A DNA stretch of 64,000 bases from assembly GCF_932294415.1 (NCBI RefSeq), contig NC_065535.1, forward strand, positions 12,184,282 through 12,248,281. Reading direction: 5' to 3'. A model generated the notes under the pieces. It saw nothing but the letters and a program-made list of their open reading frames with translations, was not told the origin of the DNA and did not search any database. This DNA comes from Quercus robur. Its lineage: Eukaryota; Streptophyta; Magnoliopsida; Fagales; Fagaceae. A program made the position numbers and the translations under genes. Position 1 is the stretch's first letter, and every line of letters begins with the position of its first letter. Shown one piece after another: positions 26,501 through 37,314 of this stretch.

Positions 26501-28533
26501 ACATGGGCGGCATTGTTGCAAGGCCTGTTGACCCAAGCAAAAGAACAAGCAGGAAAGGACTCAGCAGCGAATAAAATGTCAGAAATCAAACTCTCAATTA
26601 CCCAATCTGGACAGCCCTTAAGTTTCAGGACCCCATCTAAGCAAACCTTACAATCACCTTCAAAAGTGACAGAGAACCATTTCTCGGCTAGCAAGCTGAA
26701 CTGCCCAAAGTAATGCTTCAGCTTTGGCTTGGAGAGGAGACCGTTTGGATATAACTTTAGCCCATACCTTTATAACAGCACCTCGGTAATCTCTAGCCAT
26801 GACAGCTAAGGCAGCTTTCGAATTGGAGATAGCTGCATCAAAGTTGATCTTGATTGTGCCCAATGGAGGTTTAGACCAAGTTTAAGGATGAAACAATAGG
26901 ACAGAGTGAGGTACTGGTTTGGGGAAAATGACAGCGCATTCTCCATTGTTGAAAAATGATTCTTGGCAGTTTTGTGATGCCCTTACACTATACCATAAAA
27001 TACAATCTCTAATTCCCTTCATGTTAGGTTAAGTCATGCTGCACAATGCATGTTCATATCCAAAACATCATTTCTCTTACAACCTGTGGGTCTTCGACTG
27101 TGTGGGGTCCACATGTTTGTGAGATAGATGATGTATATATCGGATGCACTAGATACCATTTCAAGTAGCCATAAAATATCTTTATGTTATATAAACTCCT
27201 GTTGGAAGTTACACGTGATCATGGAGGATATTGTTTGATCTGGAAAATATTACTTTATGTTCTACCCATACCCTCAGCTTGTCTGTTTTTGTGAGAAAAA
27301 AGAGGGGGGCAACAGATTGGGGTATAGTGTATATCTGTTCTTATCATTTCATCGGCAATAATTATTATAGTGTTCCTTCTTTTGCTTTTTCATGAAGGTT
27401 TATCTGATACTTGATGAATTCATTCTTGCTGGGGAGCTCCAAGAAACAAGCAAAAAGGTTTGCACATTCCTTCTCTCTTCCCCCCCCCCCCCCCCCCCCC
27501 CTTCTCTCTCTCTCTCTCTTTCTTGTTTTGGAGGCAACCACAAACATGTAGGGGTGGCAATATTTGACACAATACACTTTTTTGTGAGTTAGTGTTTAGT
27601 GTAAATGAGTCAATTTTGTCTTGACATGCTTAACTTGCAATTTGCTCAAATGGGCCCAGTTCATTATTTGTGTCAACACAAGTTGACCTATTTTGACACC
27701 ATCCTATTAACCCATATAGATAAATGTCATTTTATCAAACATAAATTTGAATTTTAAAAATATAGCTGAGTAATTAAAATAATTTTAATAGTTTTATAAT
27801 AAATTCTTCATTGAAACTCCAAAAGTCCTTAACCCTTTTACCCAAAACAAAGAAAAAAAACTCTCAATTCATTTTATCTTTTTTAGATTGTGTATTTCTA
27901 AATTAGGATAAAACTTCATTGGGTTGAGACAAGATAAGAACTTTTATTCTACTTATCAAAAAAAAAAGAAAAAAGAGGAGAACTTTTATTTTGTGTGCTA
28001 AACTTTAATTAATGTTATTATGAATTAGAATTTGTTTAGATTTTTTTGTTTGTAATTATTATTATTATTTGTTGACTTACAAAACTTAAAAATATGTTAA
28101 TTATTTTGGGTCATGTCCTTTAAATGTTCTTTAAATGGGTCGTATCCATGTCAATCGAAATACAACATGTTTATCCATGTTTAGCATGAACTAAGTATCA
28201 AATGTGTTACTAGGGTTGTGTCGTGTCATCCCACTTAATAAATCAACCATGTTAGGGTTCAAGGATTTTGTTTCGATTAGATTATTAAATGAGTTGGGAT
28301 AGGGTTGACCCATATAATATAATATATTTCGACATGACACAAACACAACCCACCCAACATGAATTGCCACCCTGTCAACCTTCCTTACAGAGTGGTTTTC
28401 TGATTCTCTCTTATAACTTAGATGCAATATCTGTATGCATAATATGACTGAAGAATTTGGTCATATCGCTAATTGTTGCATTGACTTGCAGGCGATTATT
28501 GAAAGAATGGGCGAACTGGAAAAGTTGGAGTGA
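23600..28533 (+). CDS. AP2S: AP-2 complex subunit sigma (AP17)
   Basis: Six exons join in phase to 142 residues: 23600-23602, 23717-23815, 23897-23947, 24335-24508, 27398-27457 and 28492-28533. The first coding exon is the ATG alone; the intron starts right after it. The protein is the small sigma subunit of the AP-2 clathrin adaptor, which helps recognise dileucine cargo at the plasma membrane for endocytosis. It starts [20 protein letters not shown], carries the block [20 protein letters not shown] and ends GELEKLE. Length and sequence match the family across its whole extent, a single longin-like domain. Intron 4 (2.9 kb) and intron 5 (1.0 kb) have grown through LINE, RTE and hAT-like insertions, all outside splice sites. 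Confidence 0.97.
25060..25440 (-). mobile_element. L1-type LINE fragment in AP2S intron 4
   Basis: Minus-strand translation gives [19 protein letters not shown] and [13 protein letters not shown]. This matches the plant LINE segment after the RT core (W..VC.P...[13 protein letters not shown]). Only about 90 codons remain open. No polyA end or target duplication was found, so it is an old fragment. Confidence 0.7.
25441..25790 (+). mobile_element. RTE-type LINE 3' end in AP2S intron 4
   Basis: The plus strand encodes, with breaks, [20 protein letters not shown], the conserved C-terminal block of plant RTE-type elements (LRWFGHVxRRP...APVRR). The tail GCCGACCCCAAAATTTTGGGATTAAGGCTTT is the usual RTE 3' end. 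It directly abuts the L1 fragment. Confidence 0.65.
26350..26939 (-). mobile_element. 5'-truncated L1-type LINE in AP2S intron 4, 11-bp TSD
   Basis: TCTCCATTGTT occurs exactly at 26339-26349 and 26940-26950. Between them lies a minus-strand LINE 3' end: poly(A) seen as a T-run from 26350, and an RNase H region ([39 protein letters not shown]). Only the last ~590 bp were inserted, as is common for target-primed reverse transcription. The RNase H frame is split into two overlapping frames. Confidence 0.88.
27480..27501 (+). repeat. C22 homopolymer in AP2S intron 5
   Basis: Twenty-two C followed by (CT)n, 23 bp after the exon 5 donor. Length may be inexact because such tracts assemble poorly. 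Confidence 0.85.
27550..28375. mobile_element. hAT-like non-autonomous element in AP2S intron 5
   Basis: The ends AGGGGTGGCAAT and (inverted) AGGGTGGCAAT are the common plant 'GGGTGGCAA' termini. Both sub-terminal regions carry GACACAA/TTGTGTC-like words, and the 830-bp body is AT-rich and non-coding. I could not fix an 8-bp target duplication, so the hAT label is tentative. Confidence 0.5.
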
Positions 28534-29431
28534 GACCTTATTCTGAGGAGTGTGTTATAGGAGTGTCATTTTTCATTTTTCTTTTTCTTTCCCTTTTTTT
28601 CCCCAGTTGGTTTCTATTTTGTTTACAAAATTCATACTGCGGCTTTCTTCTTGTAATATCAGAAAATTGTTCCTTGTTCATTTCTCTAATGTGTTTCTTC
28701 TTCTTCACTTTTCCCCATGTTGCTGTTAGTAACATGGGTGGCTGTAAGTCACATTCAATCAACAAAGGCAATATACATAAACGTAGCAGCACTGTGTGCA
28801 CTATCCAAATTCGTGTGTGTGTGTGTTTTTTTTTTCAGAATTGTATGGCCAGATTCAGCACCTTTGCAAAGTTGGTGCTATCCTGTGAAATTCTGCAGGT
28901 GAGGGAGTCGTTTTCCTGCTACGTCACTTTCACAGGTGTTGTCCTCATGATATGTCTTGACAAAATTTTAAAAGCAATGTCGATTTCACACTTTTTTTTT
29001 TTTTTGATAAGACGTCGATTTCACACTTATACATAGACATGGTACACAATTTTAGCTCAAGAAACTAAAGTTCACACTCATACATATAGTACACAATTTT
29101 AGTTAAAAAAAACTAGAATGTGTGCAATAAATATTTCCTGAACTTTAAAACTTAAACCTTTCTTTAGCCATGACTTTATGCTTGGTAGTTGGTTCTCTAT
29201 TTGAGGCAAACGGTTTTTTTCCCTCGGTTTATGTGATTCTTGAGATTTACCAGTTGGAAAAGAGAAAATAAATAATCAACAAATGAATAAGATGAATATT
29301 TTTTTTTTTTTTTTTGAATATGACAAGACATTTAAAAAACTGGAGCTTTGCAATTCTACTTTTGCCATATAGCCTGAATTAAAAATTAAAAAGAAAAACC
29401 TCCAATTAAACTAAATAAAATTTCACTTATA

Positions 29432-29999
29432 ACTATGTTATTATTAAACGTATAATTTTTATGCTTAACAACCTAACATAAACTCTGTTTAAAAAAATAA
29501 TATAATAAGTGTGTGTTTGGGAAGTAATGAAAATTATAAATTATTTCACTATTCAACTTATTTTTGTTATTATTTATGGGCTCTACTGCACTTTTTGGTA
29601 TTATTTATGGACCTTACTATTCTATTTCAACTAACTTTTACTTTTATCTACAGTATTTTTAGTAATAAGTTTTCAATTTCAGTAAAATAAGTGGTATTCA
29701 AACAGACCCTAAAGCACTATGTTATTATTAAACGTATAATTTTCATGCTTAACAACCTAACATAAACTCTGTTTAAAAAAATAATATAATAAGTGTGCGT
29801 TTGGGAAGCAATGAAAATTATAAATTATTTTACTATTCAACTTATTTTTGTTACTATTTATGGGCTCTACTGCACTTTTTGGTATTATTTATGGGCCTTA
29901 TTATACTATTTCAACTAATTTTTACTTTTATTTACGGTACTTTCAGCAATAAGTTTTCAATTTCAGCAAAATAAACGGTATTCAAACAGACCCTAAAAC
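29432..29999. repeat. 284-bp tandem duplication containing a MITE
   Basis: Units 29432-29715 and 29716-29999 run head-to-tail with about 95% identity. Each begins ACTATGTTATTATTAAACG and includes a miniature element from GTGTGTTTGGGAAG to TTCAAACAGACCC. Host flank and MITE were duplicated together, so the duplication came after the insertion. Confidence 0.9.
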
Positions 30000-30328
30000 A
30001 TTAAACTCAAAATCTAACTTTTTTTTTTTTTTTTTTTAATAATAAGATAAATGAATTAGAAGCAAATATTAAAAGCGACATGTAAAACCCAACACTCTAC
30101 TCAAATGTATCATATTTTGAAGAGCTCTACCTATTGTCGATAGCCGTTGGCATTCAAATTGGCTGTAAAAGTCGGCCTAGGTCGAGGGGTGGGTCAGGTT
30201 TCATATGTGGTTGGAGGGTTCTATGTGTGATTGTGAGTGTTATATAGTATACACCGTGAAAGTTTGTCTCTAATTTTTTTTTTCTTCTTCTCTACTTAGA
30301 GGTTAGAGCAAATATAAACATTACACTA

Positions 30329-30377
30329 AGTGTGCGTTTGGGAAGCGCAAAACGCGCTTCCCACGTCTTGCGTTTGC

Positions 30378-30415
<38 letters not shown>

Positions 30416-30709
30416 CGCCTCTTGTATTGTTTATGGGACATAAACAGTGCATTTAGGCAAGTGAACAATGCAACGAGCGTGAACAGTAACTTTTTAATTT
30501 GTTTTTTATATCATTTTCAGCAAAATAAGTGGTATTTATGAAAACTTATTATTCAAAGTGCTGTATATAAAAGTAAAAGTTAGTTGAAATAGCACAACAG
30601 TGCCCTTGAATAATACCAAAAAGTGCAATGAAGTCCATGACTAGTAACAAAAAAAAGCTGAATGGTGAAAAATTTTAATTTTTCATTGGTATCCAAACGC
30701 ACACTAAGA
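30329..30709. repeat. MITE, AGTGTGCGTTTGGGA ends
   Basis: The left end AAGTGTGCGTTTGGGAAG and the right end ATCCAAACGCACACTAAG are inverted repeats. The inside has a T38-type run and AACAGTGCA/TGAACAGTAAC segments shared with 62061-62298. A second, related left end (AGTTCGTTTGGGAAC) starts right after it at about 30711. Confidence 0.75.
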
Positions 30710-31790
30710 GTTCGTTTGGGAACAACTTATTTAGCTGAAACTGAAAACTTTTTGCTGAAAGTATTATGGATAAAATAGTACAATAGGATCCATGAATAGA
30801 ACCAAAAAATACAATAAAATCCATATATAGTAGCAAAAATAAATTAAAAAGTAAAAAAAAAAAACTAGCTTTTTAAGCTAATGCCAAAAGCAACCTAAAT
30901 TAGATAATGAAAAAGAATAAGATACTTTATTTATAAGAAATAAAAAATAGATATAAAAAAAGTAACTTTGAAAAAGAAAATTCAATAGTTAGAAGATGAT
31001 AGATTTAAATCTCAATTGTTTCTTTTGAAAATATCAAAAAAGTACTCATTGAACTAAAAGATTCTAGTCACTTATAAGGAGATGACATTGAATTCCAAAG
31101 ATTAGCAAAAAGGCATTCCCTGGTTGAGGTTTGTGATAAAATATATAAAAATAATAATTGATGAAATTCCTATTGTATCTTCCCTATTTTGACGGACTTA
31201 ATTGACCTTGAAAAGCTGTGTGGATCCTGACCACAACCTTACAAATTCTATCTTTGATGTTTGGAAGTACCAACCTGCACCGTGGAACTCATTACCAATA
31301 AGTTTGAATTTGGTACTTTCAATGTGTTCTAGTCCAATGAGTTGTTAGCTTGTTTAACCAGTTTGGTTCCAGTTTGCGTCAAAACTCAAAAGTCCAACGG
31401 ACCAACCCATGACCATGATCATGTTAATTAAAAACACATTTTCTTTTTCTTTTTCTTCTTTTAATTTTTATGAATGAAAAATGACTCATACATCGCGGAG
31501 TTATTATCCTGACTTACCCCAAATTTTATGGTATGGGACCACCAAAACTACTTGGGACTATCCAAATTAAAAACACATTCTTAACCTTGAAGTTTGGATT
31601 GTTTTTATTTTCACTATTTCCATTTCAAATTTTTTTTTTTTTAATGCTTCATGTTTAATTCCAGTTTTATATTGATCGTGATATTAATTTTTGTTAGTAA
31701 ACTAGCAGTGAAGTATTCTTCATGTTTAACAATTTCATTAAATACTAATTCTAAAATACTGTGAAATATATGATTTTTTATTTGTTGTAG

Positions 31791-32020
31791 AGTGGCTGGC
31801 AATTGGCAAACACAATTTGGCAGCATATGTAAGAATTGAATGGCAAACAAACACGCTCCAGGACCCACACTATGCAAAGGTGCTCGAAAAATTTAATGCT
31901 ACAAGGCAAAAGTGGCTTGAAAAATTTGTGACCGCTCCTTATCAGTTTGAGACTTTTATAGCAAGAAATAAAGATCATGCTTTAATATTCTCATCCAGTG
32001 CCGTCCAACCTAAATTCTAA
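31791..32020 (+). pseudogene. unrecognised coding-like segment after an AG acceptor
   Basis: A 76-codon frame follows a good acceptor (TTTATTTGTTGTAG) and ends in TAA. It has normal codon composition, unlike its AT-rich surroundings: WLAIGKHNLAAYVRIEW, then DPHYAKVLEKFNATRQKWL, then EKFVTAPYQFETFIARN. No upstream exon or partner was found within 3 kb. It could be the last exon of a lost gene, a transposon-borne fragment or chance. I do not recognise the family. Confidence 0.3.
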
Positions 32021-32204
32021 AGACAAAAATCACAAATTAGGCAAAGGGTGTAAAAGAATACATTGATTTCGAATATGGAATCTGTATATATTATCCTTTC
32101 AACAAGATGTTGGGAGGATATTTCTCGGTCAGTACAGGCCTAATTCCTCTATGAAACGACAAATTTCTATTGTTATATGGGATGGTACATCATCGATAAT
32201 TGTT

Positions 32205-32395
32205 GAGAAATGATATGTCTACAATATTTTCATAATATTTTTACAACAAATCTTAAGTGACAAGTTGTTATTGGTTGTTATTATTAGGACAAAAAAATAA
32301 TCTTAGTGTTAGATTCAAATTTGAACCAATAATAACTAACTATTTATGATTTTTTGTAAAACTATTGTAAAAATATTGTGAATATAACATCTCTC
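32205..32395. mobile_element. 191-bp Mutator-type MITE, exact 9-bp TSD
   Basis: ATAATTGTT flanks the element on both sides (32196-32204, 32396-32404). The ends GAGAAATGATATGTCTACAA and the inverted GAGAGATGTTATATTCACAA pair over about 45 bp. A relative in opposite orientation lies at 61217-61396, also with a 9-bp duplication. Confidence 0.88.
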
Positions 32396-32994
32396 ATAAT
32401 TGTTTCATTGTTCTACCATGTGTGATGGGAGTAATTCATATTTCATAGACTAAAATGACAGCATCCGAAAATTGTGTTCCTTTTTGACATTCCCTAACAG
32501 GACCCGTCTTGTGATTGACTGACTAACCTTCGATTCTTTTTTTATAACTTTCCTGGCCTTCTGTTTATTTCTTTAAGGAGCTAGCATTAAACTGAAGCCG
32601 TGTAGCAGTGAAGGTTAAAACAATAAGGGAAGCACCAATTGAACATAATCTTAACCATTCTATTTAGTATCATTGTTTGTAAAAGGACATGAATGTGGTA
32701 ATGCTCGTAAAAGGATTATTCTACAAAACTTAATCATCATCCTAGCAGCTGATAGGTCCAGGTTTTCACTCCGCCTAGAGGTCACAGCAAGTTTCCTCTG
32801 CTTGCCCGGAGTGCTCTTCTTTTCTGATCATTTGATATTCGGAAATTGTTATCAGTCAAACCTTGCATGTATCATCACTTATTCGATCATGCCAAAGTTG
32901 AGGCACCAAGTCCCAAGTATGAACAGAAAGAATTATCGAAATAATGTGTTACCCATCCTTATGTCCCATCAAAGAGTTGTCAATGCGACTCACA

Positions 32995-35900
32995 TCAAAG
33001 GCGCTCATTGCAGAGTAATTGCAATGGCAATGCACCACTGGCATGGAAGCCACCTCCAGTCTCTTCGTAGACAGAGGGGAGAAGGTGGTCTTGCCTTTTT
33101 ACCCGGGCATGGGGCAATGATGAAGTAATGTCCATGAGGTACTGCTGCTGTTGAGAGAATGGCGTGTATTTAGGGCCAAGTACTTCTAGTGGTGAAGGGG
33201 GTGGAGGAATATGGACGTTGGAACATGGGATCCGCATCTGAGTGTCTTGCCTTCCCTGTTGCCAGCTCTGAACTTGGGTCATGGATGTTGAAGTTCCCAC
33301 AGGCCTGTATTGAGCTGCCAGCTGGGCAGGCCAAAAGCGTTGATGCTGCTGTTGTTTTGTCAAGGCTGCAGGACTTGCATTAGGACCACATAGTGGACTG
33401 CCAAGATATAGAGGTAGCTGCAGCTGGACCTACAATCAAGCATTACAACATAATTTTAGAAATTTTATTAGCTAACATGGTGAGAGCTGCAACAGTTAGC
33501 AACAAAATCATAAATCATATGATAGAATGTAAGTTTCTGCTATTTGCAAGTTGGAGAATTTAGATGGGTTCATGTTACATAATTGGGCAATCCTATATTA
33601 ACTGTCCTATTTGTTGGTCCCTCTATGTAGAGCTTACATTTGATTCTCTCATTAAGTGGGTGAAAAAGTAAGTAATTCCATAAAGTGAGATCCATCGAGC
33701 TACTCAAAACCTTGTAACAAGTGCAGGGAAAAGGACATAATATTGGGAGAGTTGCAAAAAAATGTTTAACTTGCTCTATTGAAATCTCCTCCTACAAAAG
33801 AAAGAATAAAACCTGATGTGCTGCTGCTGGTGCTACTGAAAGCTGATCAGAGTAAGCAGAGGAGGTATAGCGACTTTGGGGCATAGAGAAAGGCATGAGA
33901 GTCTGCTTTTGTGCCAGAGATTGAAGATAAGGAACTTGGAATTGTGACGAAGAATCTAATCCATTTCCAGCTCTACTAACACTATTCTTAGCTTCCACCC
34001 CACCCCCTCCAGCCGACAGTGACAAGAAATCAAAACCCTGCCAGCAACCAGAGAATAAAAAAAAAAATTGTAATGGAACTACAGAAGAAACCATTGGTAA
34101 TTGCAATATAAGTTTACCTGCTGCTGTGAATTGTATGCCCCAGACGCCAGAGCAGCCTGGGGCTGATCTTGATGGAGCCGCTGGTGCTGAAGGCTACCAG
34201 TTTTAGCTTCAGATATATTTCTTTCAGTGGTTGAATTGCATACATTGCTAGGAGAAGCAATTGCATTTAATCTGTTATCTACACCTTGAAAGTTGTTAAT
34301 TGCCATAAGAACTCCTAGACTCGATCCTTCCTGTGGTCTCAATTGATTAGGTTGCAGTGGCAACCTCTCTTGGTTCTCTTGAATATTTAAAATCTGAATG
34401 AGATGACTTATGTGAAAATGAGTGGCACACCTCTTCCATGGCTTTTTGTTGACAACAACTTTTGAAACCTGCATAGTTAACCATAAACTAATCGGATGCT
34501 TAGTATGGAAAGAAACGGAGAGCTTTTCAAAGTTGTGAACAACAGCTAAGAGAAGCATACAAGATAAATATTCATTAATTAAGTCACATTCACCTTTCCA
34601 GTTAAAGAACCGTTTTCAAAAGACCTGTGTCTGGGGGCAAACGTAGCAGTGTCAAGCCAACCTGGAATTTTAGCATCTGAAGACCTGAGACAGATAAATG
34701 CATTAGGAGATGAGAACCAAAAATAAAAAAAGGTTACATGAATGGGTCAAAATCAAAGAGAATGTAAGAAAATTACTGCAAAAGACCATGACTCCCAACA
34801 CCATGTGACGCCTCAGAAGACAAGCCTGGCCACAATGCTGGACCTTTTGATAGAAGAAAAAGTATGATAGTGTCACAATACAACTCCAGAATGCCACTTT
34901 TGCAACTGAAGCAAAAATCCAAAAAATATGATAATGAGACCATCCAAGCAAGCTAATACTGTACCATTTTTCTTGGACTCCTTGATCACATTTTGTTCTT
35001 CTGGTTGACTTCCAATGGCTATGACCTATAAAGCAACCCAAAGCCACCTTTAACTTAAGATCTAGCTGACTAAAAGAACATTTAGTTAGACTAGGAAATT
35101 ACACTTACTGGCCCCAGTGCAATCTCTGGTTTCACATCAATTATTGGGGTCCCTGGTTGTGCGGGTGGCTTTAATCTGCAGAAGCATAAAACACATGGAA
35201 AGAATTATATCCAAGGAGTGTCATAAATAAGAAAAGATAAGAGAGCGCTAATACTAAATAATCTTTAAAAACTACCCACCTAGTATCCAAGCTTAGATCA
35301 GAATAGCGCAATGGATTTTCATTGCTACTTTCACTATTAGCCAAGAATGACATGCTGTTTAGATTCAATTGATGACCAGAACAATCTGATTCCATATTAA
35401 TTTTCTTGCTTTCGGGCAAAACAGGTTTTTCTTGAACACTGAGTTCATCCAAAGAATCTACTTTTGCAGTTTCTTTAGGTGAACTTTCAAAATTAGACGA
35501 CGAATTGGCAGCCTCGGCAGTTATCAAGGGGGTGGAGCTCAAGTTGTCATTTGTAACTGCAGAATCTGATAAAATACACAATTTAACAGACCACAACAAA
35601 GAGAAAACCAAGACTTAAGATTGTAGAAAGAACTTAATGAAGGAACCTTCCAATGTAGGCATTGGGCTCTCCTTTGACACTGGCATTGCTGAAGGTTTTG
35701 CTTCCATAGATTCACTGTCTAATTTACTCTTCTCACTTGCATCATTGTTTGGGAACATTCCAGCCAATGCATACAAGGTCTCCACAACTTCTTCCTCATC
35801 CTTTGTTATTGGCCCAGTGACAGTCTTTCTTGGGAACTTGTCTGAGCCACATTGTTTCTACAAAAAAAAAAAAAAAAATCCAAGTATATTAAAATTCAAA

Positions 35901-37314
35901 TTCTAAATCAAAAAAGCAAAAAGAAAGGAATTTTTCAATAGTGCCAAGATAGAGTGGACTAACCATGCTCAGCTTGGATTTCTTTGCTCCATTCTTTATG
36001 AATGATTCCACTCCACTGATTTTATGGTTCAGCTTCTTTGAATCTGGTAAAGGTTGAGAAATAGATTCGCGATTGCGCTTCTTTGTTGCTGTAAATTCAA
36101 AAAAGAAAATTCCCAAACATTAATCCCCCCAAAAAAAAGCCAGCAGTATATATATATATATATATTTTATAATAAAAATTAATTTATAAAAACTTTTGAT
36201 TCATTAAAAAGCTAAAGTATCTCTTTTAGAACAGAATTAAGCAAAATCTAAAACACCATTATACTAATTAATTTTAAAAGAATAACGTACCATAAAAGTT
36301 TCAGCATCAACATACTATTAAATAAGAATTAAATGAGAACATACAGAATCTTGTGTCTAGAAAAAGATAGAAAAAGCAAAAAGCTTCAGTTTTGCTTCAG
36401 TCCTAATCCACATACCAAAACAAAACAAAAAACTTCCCAGAACACCCACCAAAAAAAAAAAAAAACTACTCTAAAATTTAAACTTGAGACTACTCTAAGA
36501 GATTCACCAAATTAAACAAAAACCCACTTCAAAAATAGGATTACAGAGACTCAGACCCCAATTATATCCACAAAAAAAAAAAGGCTAAAATCTTCCATTT
36601 ACTACTAATTCATGACCCACATACCTGACCGTAGTTTTCTTGGAACAGAGGCATGATCAACGCCATTGCAGTCATCAAAAAACTGTAACAAAAAATTAAA
36701 AAAAAAAAAAAAATTGTTAAACATTAAAAAATAGGAGCAACAAGCTAGGACTAAACTTAACACAGTCATTAAAGATAATCGACCTTTTTGGGAACCTTAA
36801 ATCTCTTGCTAGAACCAATTATACTCAAAGAAGATTCTTCTTCTTCTAAGTGAAGCTCATCTTCATTATCAGACACGTGATCACAACCCATTTCGCAGTC
36901 TTGGTAATCGAAGCTCGAGCTTGTTGTTATAGTACCAGCAGCAACACTCAATTCTCTTAGCCTCTCTTTCTTCGCTCTTTCCGAATGTACAACTACAAAG
37001 TCCCCACCAACACAATCTTCCGACCCTTCAAAATCACACAAAACTTTTTTAAGAGAAACGATAACAATAATAGCTAAAGGACAGACACGCATAACCTGCG
37101 AAGCCTTATCACAAAGCCAAAGCAAAACAACAACGAATACGTAGACAACGACAAGTAAAACAAAAGGGTTTATTTATTTATTTTTGCTTTATTTGTATCT
37201 TCCCGTGGTTTCAAGTAATTTACCAGAGAAGTGCTTGTTGTTGTTGTTATTGTTGTGGGACCTGGTGAGAGAGAACCGACTAGCTCCACGCCTCACTTGG
37301 CGAGCTTTGTCCAT
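32995..37314 (-). CDS. unrecognised Q/S-rich, probably nuclear plant protein
   Basis: Thirteen exons join in phase to 769 residues: 37314-37224, 37025-36784, 36682-36625, 36088-35964, 35857-35647, 35565-35280, 35175-35109, 35025-34965, 34843-34777, 34684-34594, 34468-34118, 34037-33813 and 33429-32995. I do not recognise a catalytic domain. Seen in order: a basic N-terminus with an N6 run (21-26); an acidic stretch (SDNEDELHLEEEESS, about 87-101); a basic NLS-like TKKRNRE (about 132); a Ser-rich middle; ALWPGLSS (about 383-390); a compact conserved-looking block KKPWKRCATHFHISHLIQ (441-458); and a Gln-rich C-terminus with YLGSPLCGP and QWRF-like KQQQHQRFWPAQLAAQY. Composition suggests a nuclear regulator or scaffold. 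The donor of exon 9 (CA|GTAATT) was chosen because it alone keeps the phase. The frame is intact, so I consider the gene functional. Confidence 0.85.

Larger units (their letters stand above)
28534..31780. other. AP2S 3' flank and MITE-rich intergenic DNA
   Basis: The AP2S 3' UTR probably runs into the T-rich DNA after 28533. Beyond it are A/T homopolymers and several miniature elements, listed separately. The open frame at 28530-29036 begins inside the last AP2S exon in another frame and is T-rich; I do not call it a gene. Confidence 0.5.

Noticed and set aside
28530-29036. 168-codon frame after AP-2 sigma
   Set aside because: It starts within the final AP-2 sigma exon out of frame, is Phe/Ser/Cys-rich from T-rich DNA, and is probably 3' UTR and spacer.
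32673-33128. Plus-strand 151-codon open frame
   Set aside because: It overlaps the last exon of the 13-exon minus-strand gene and is a shadow of it, with no family signature.
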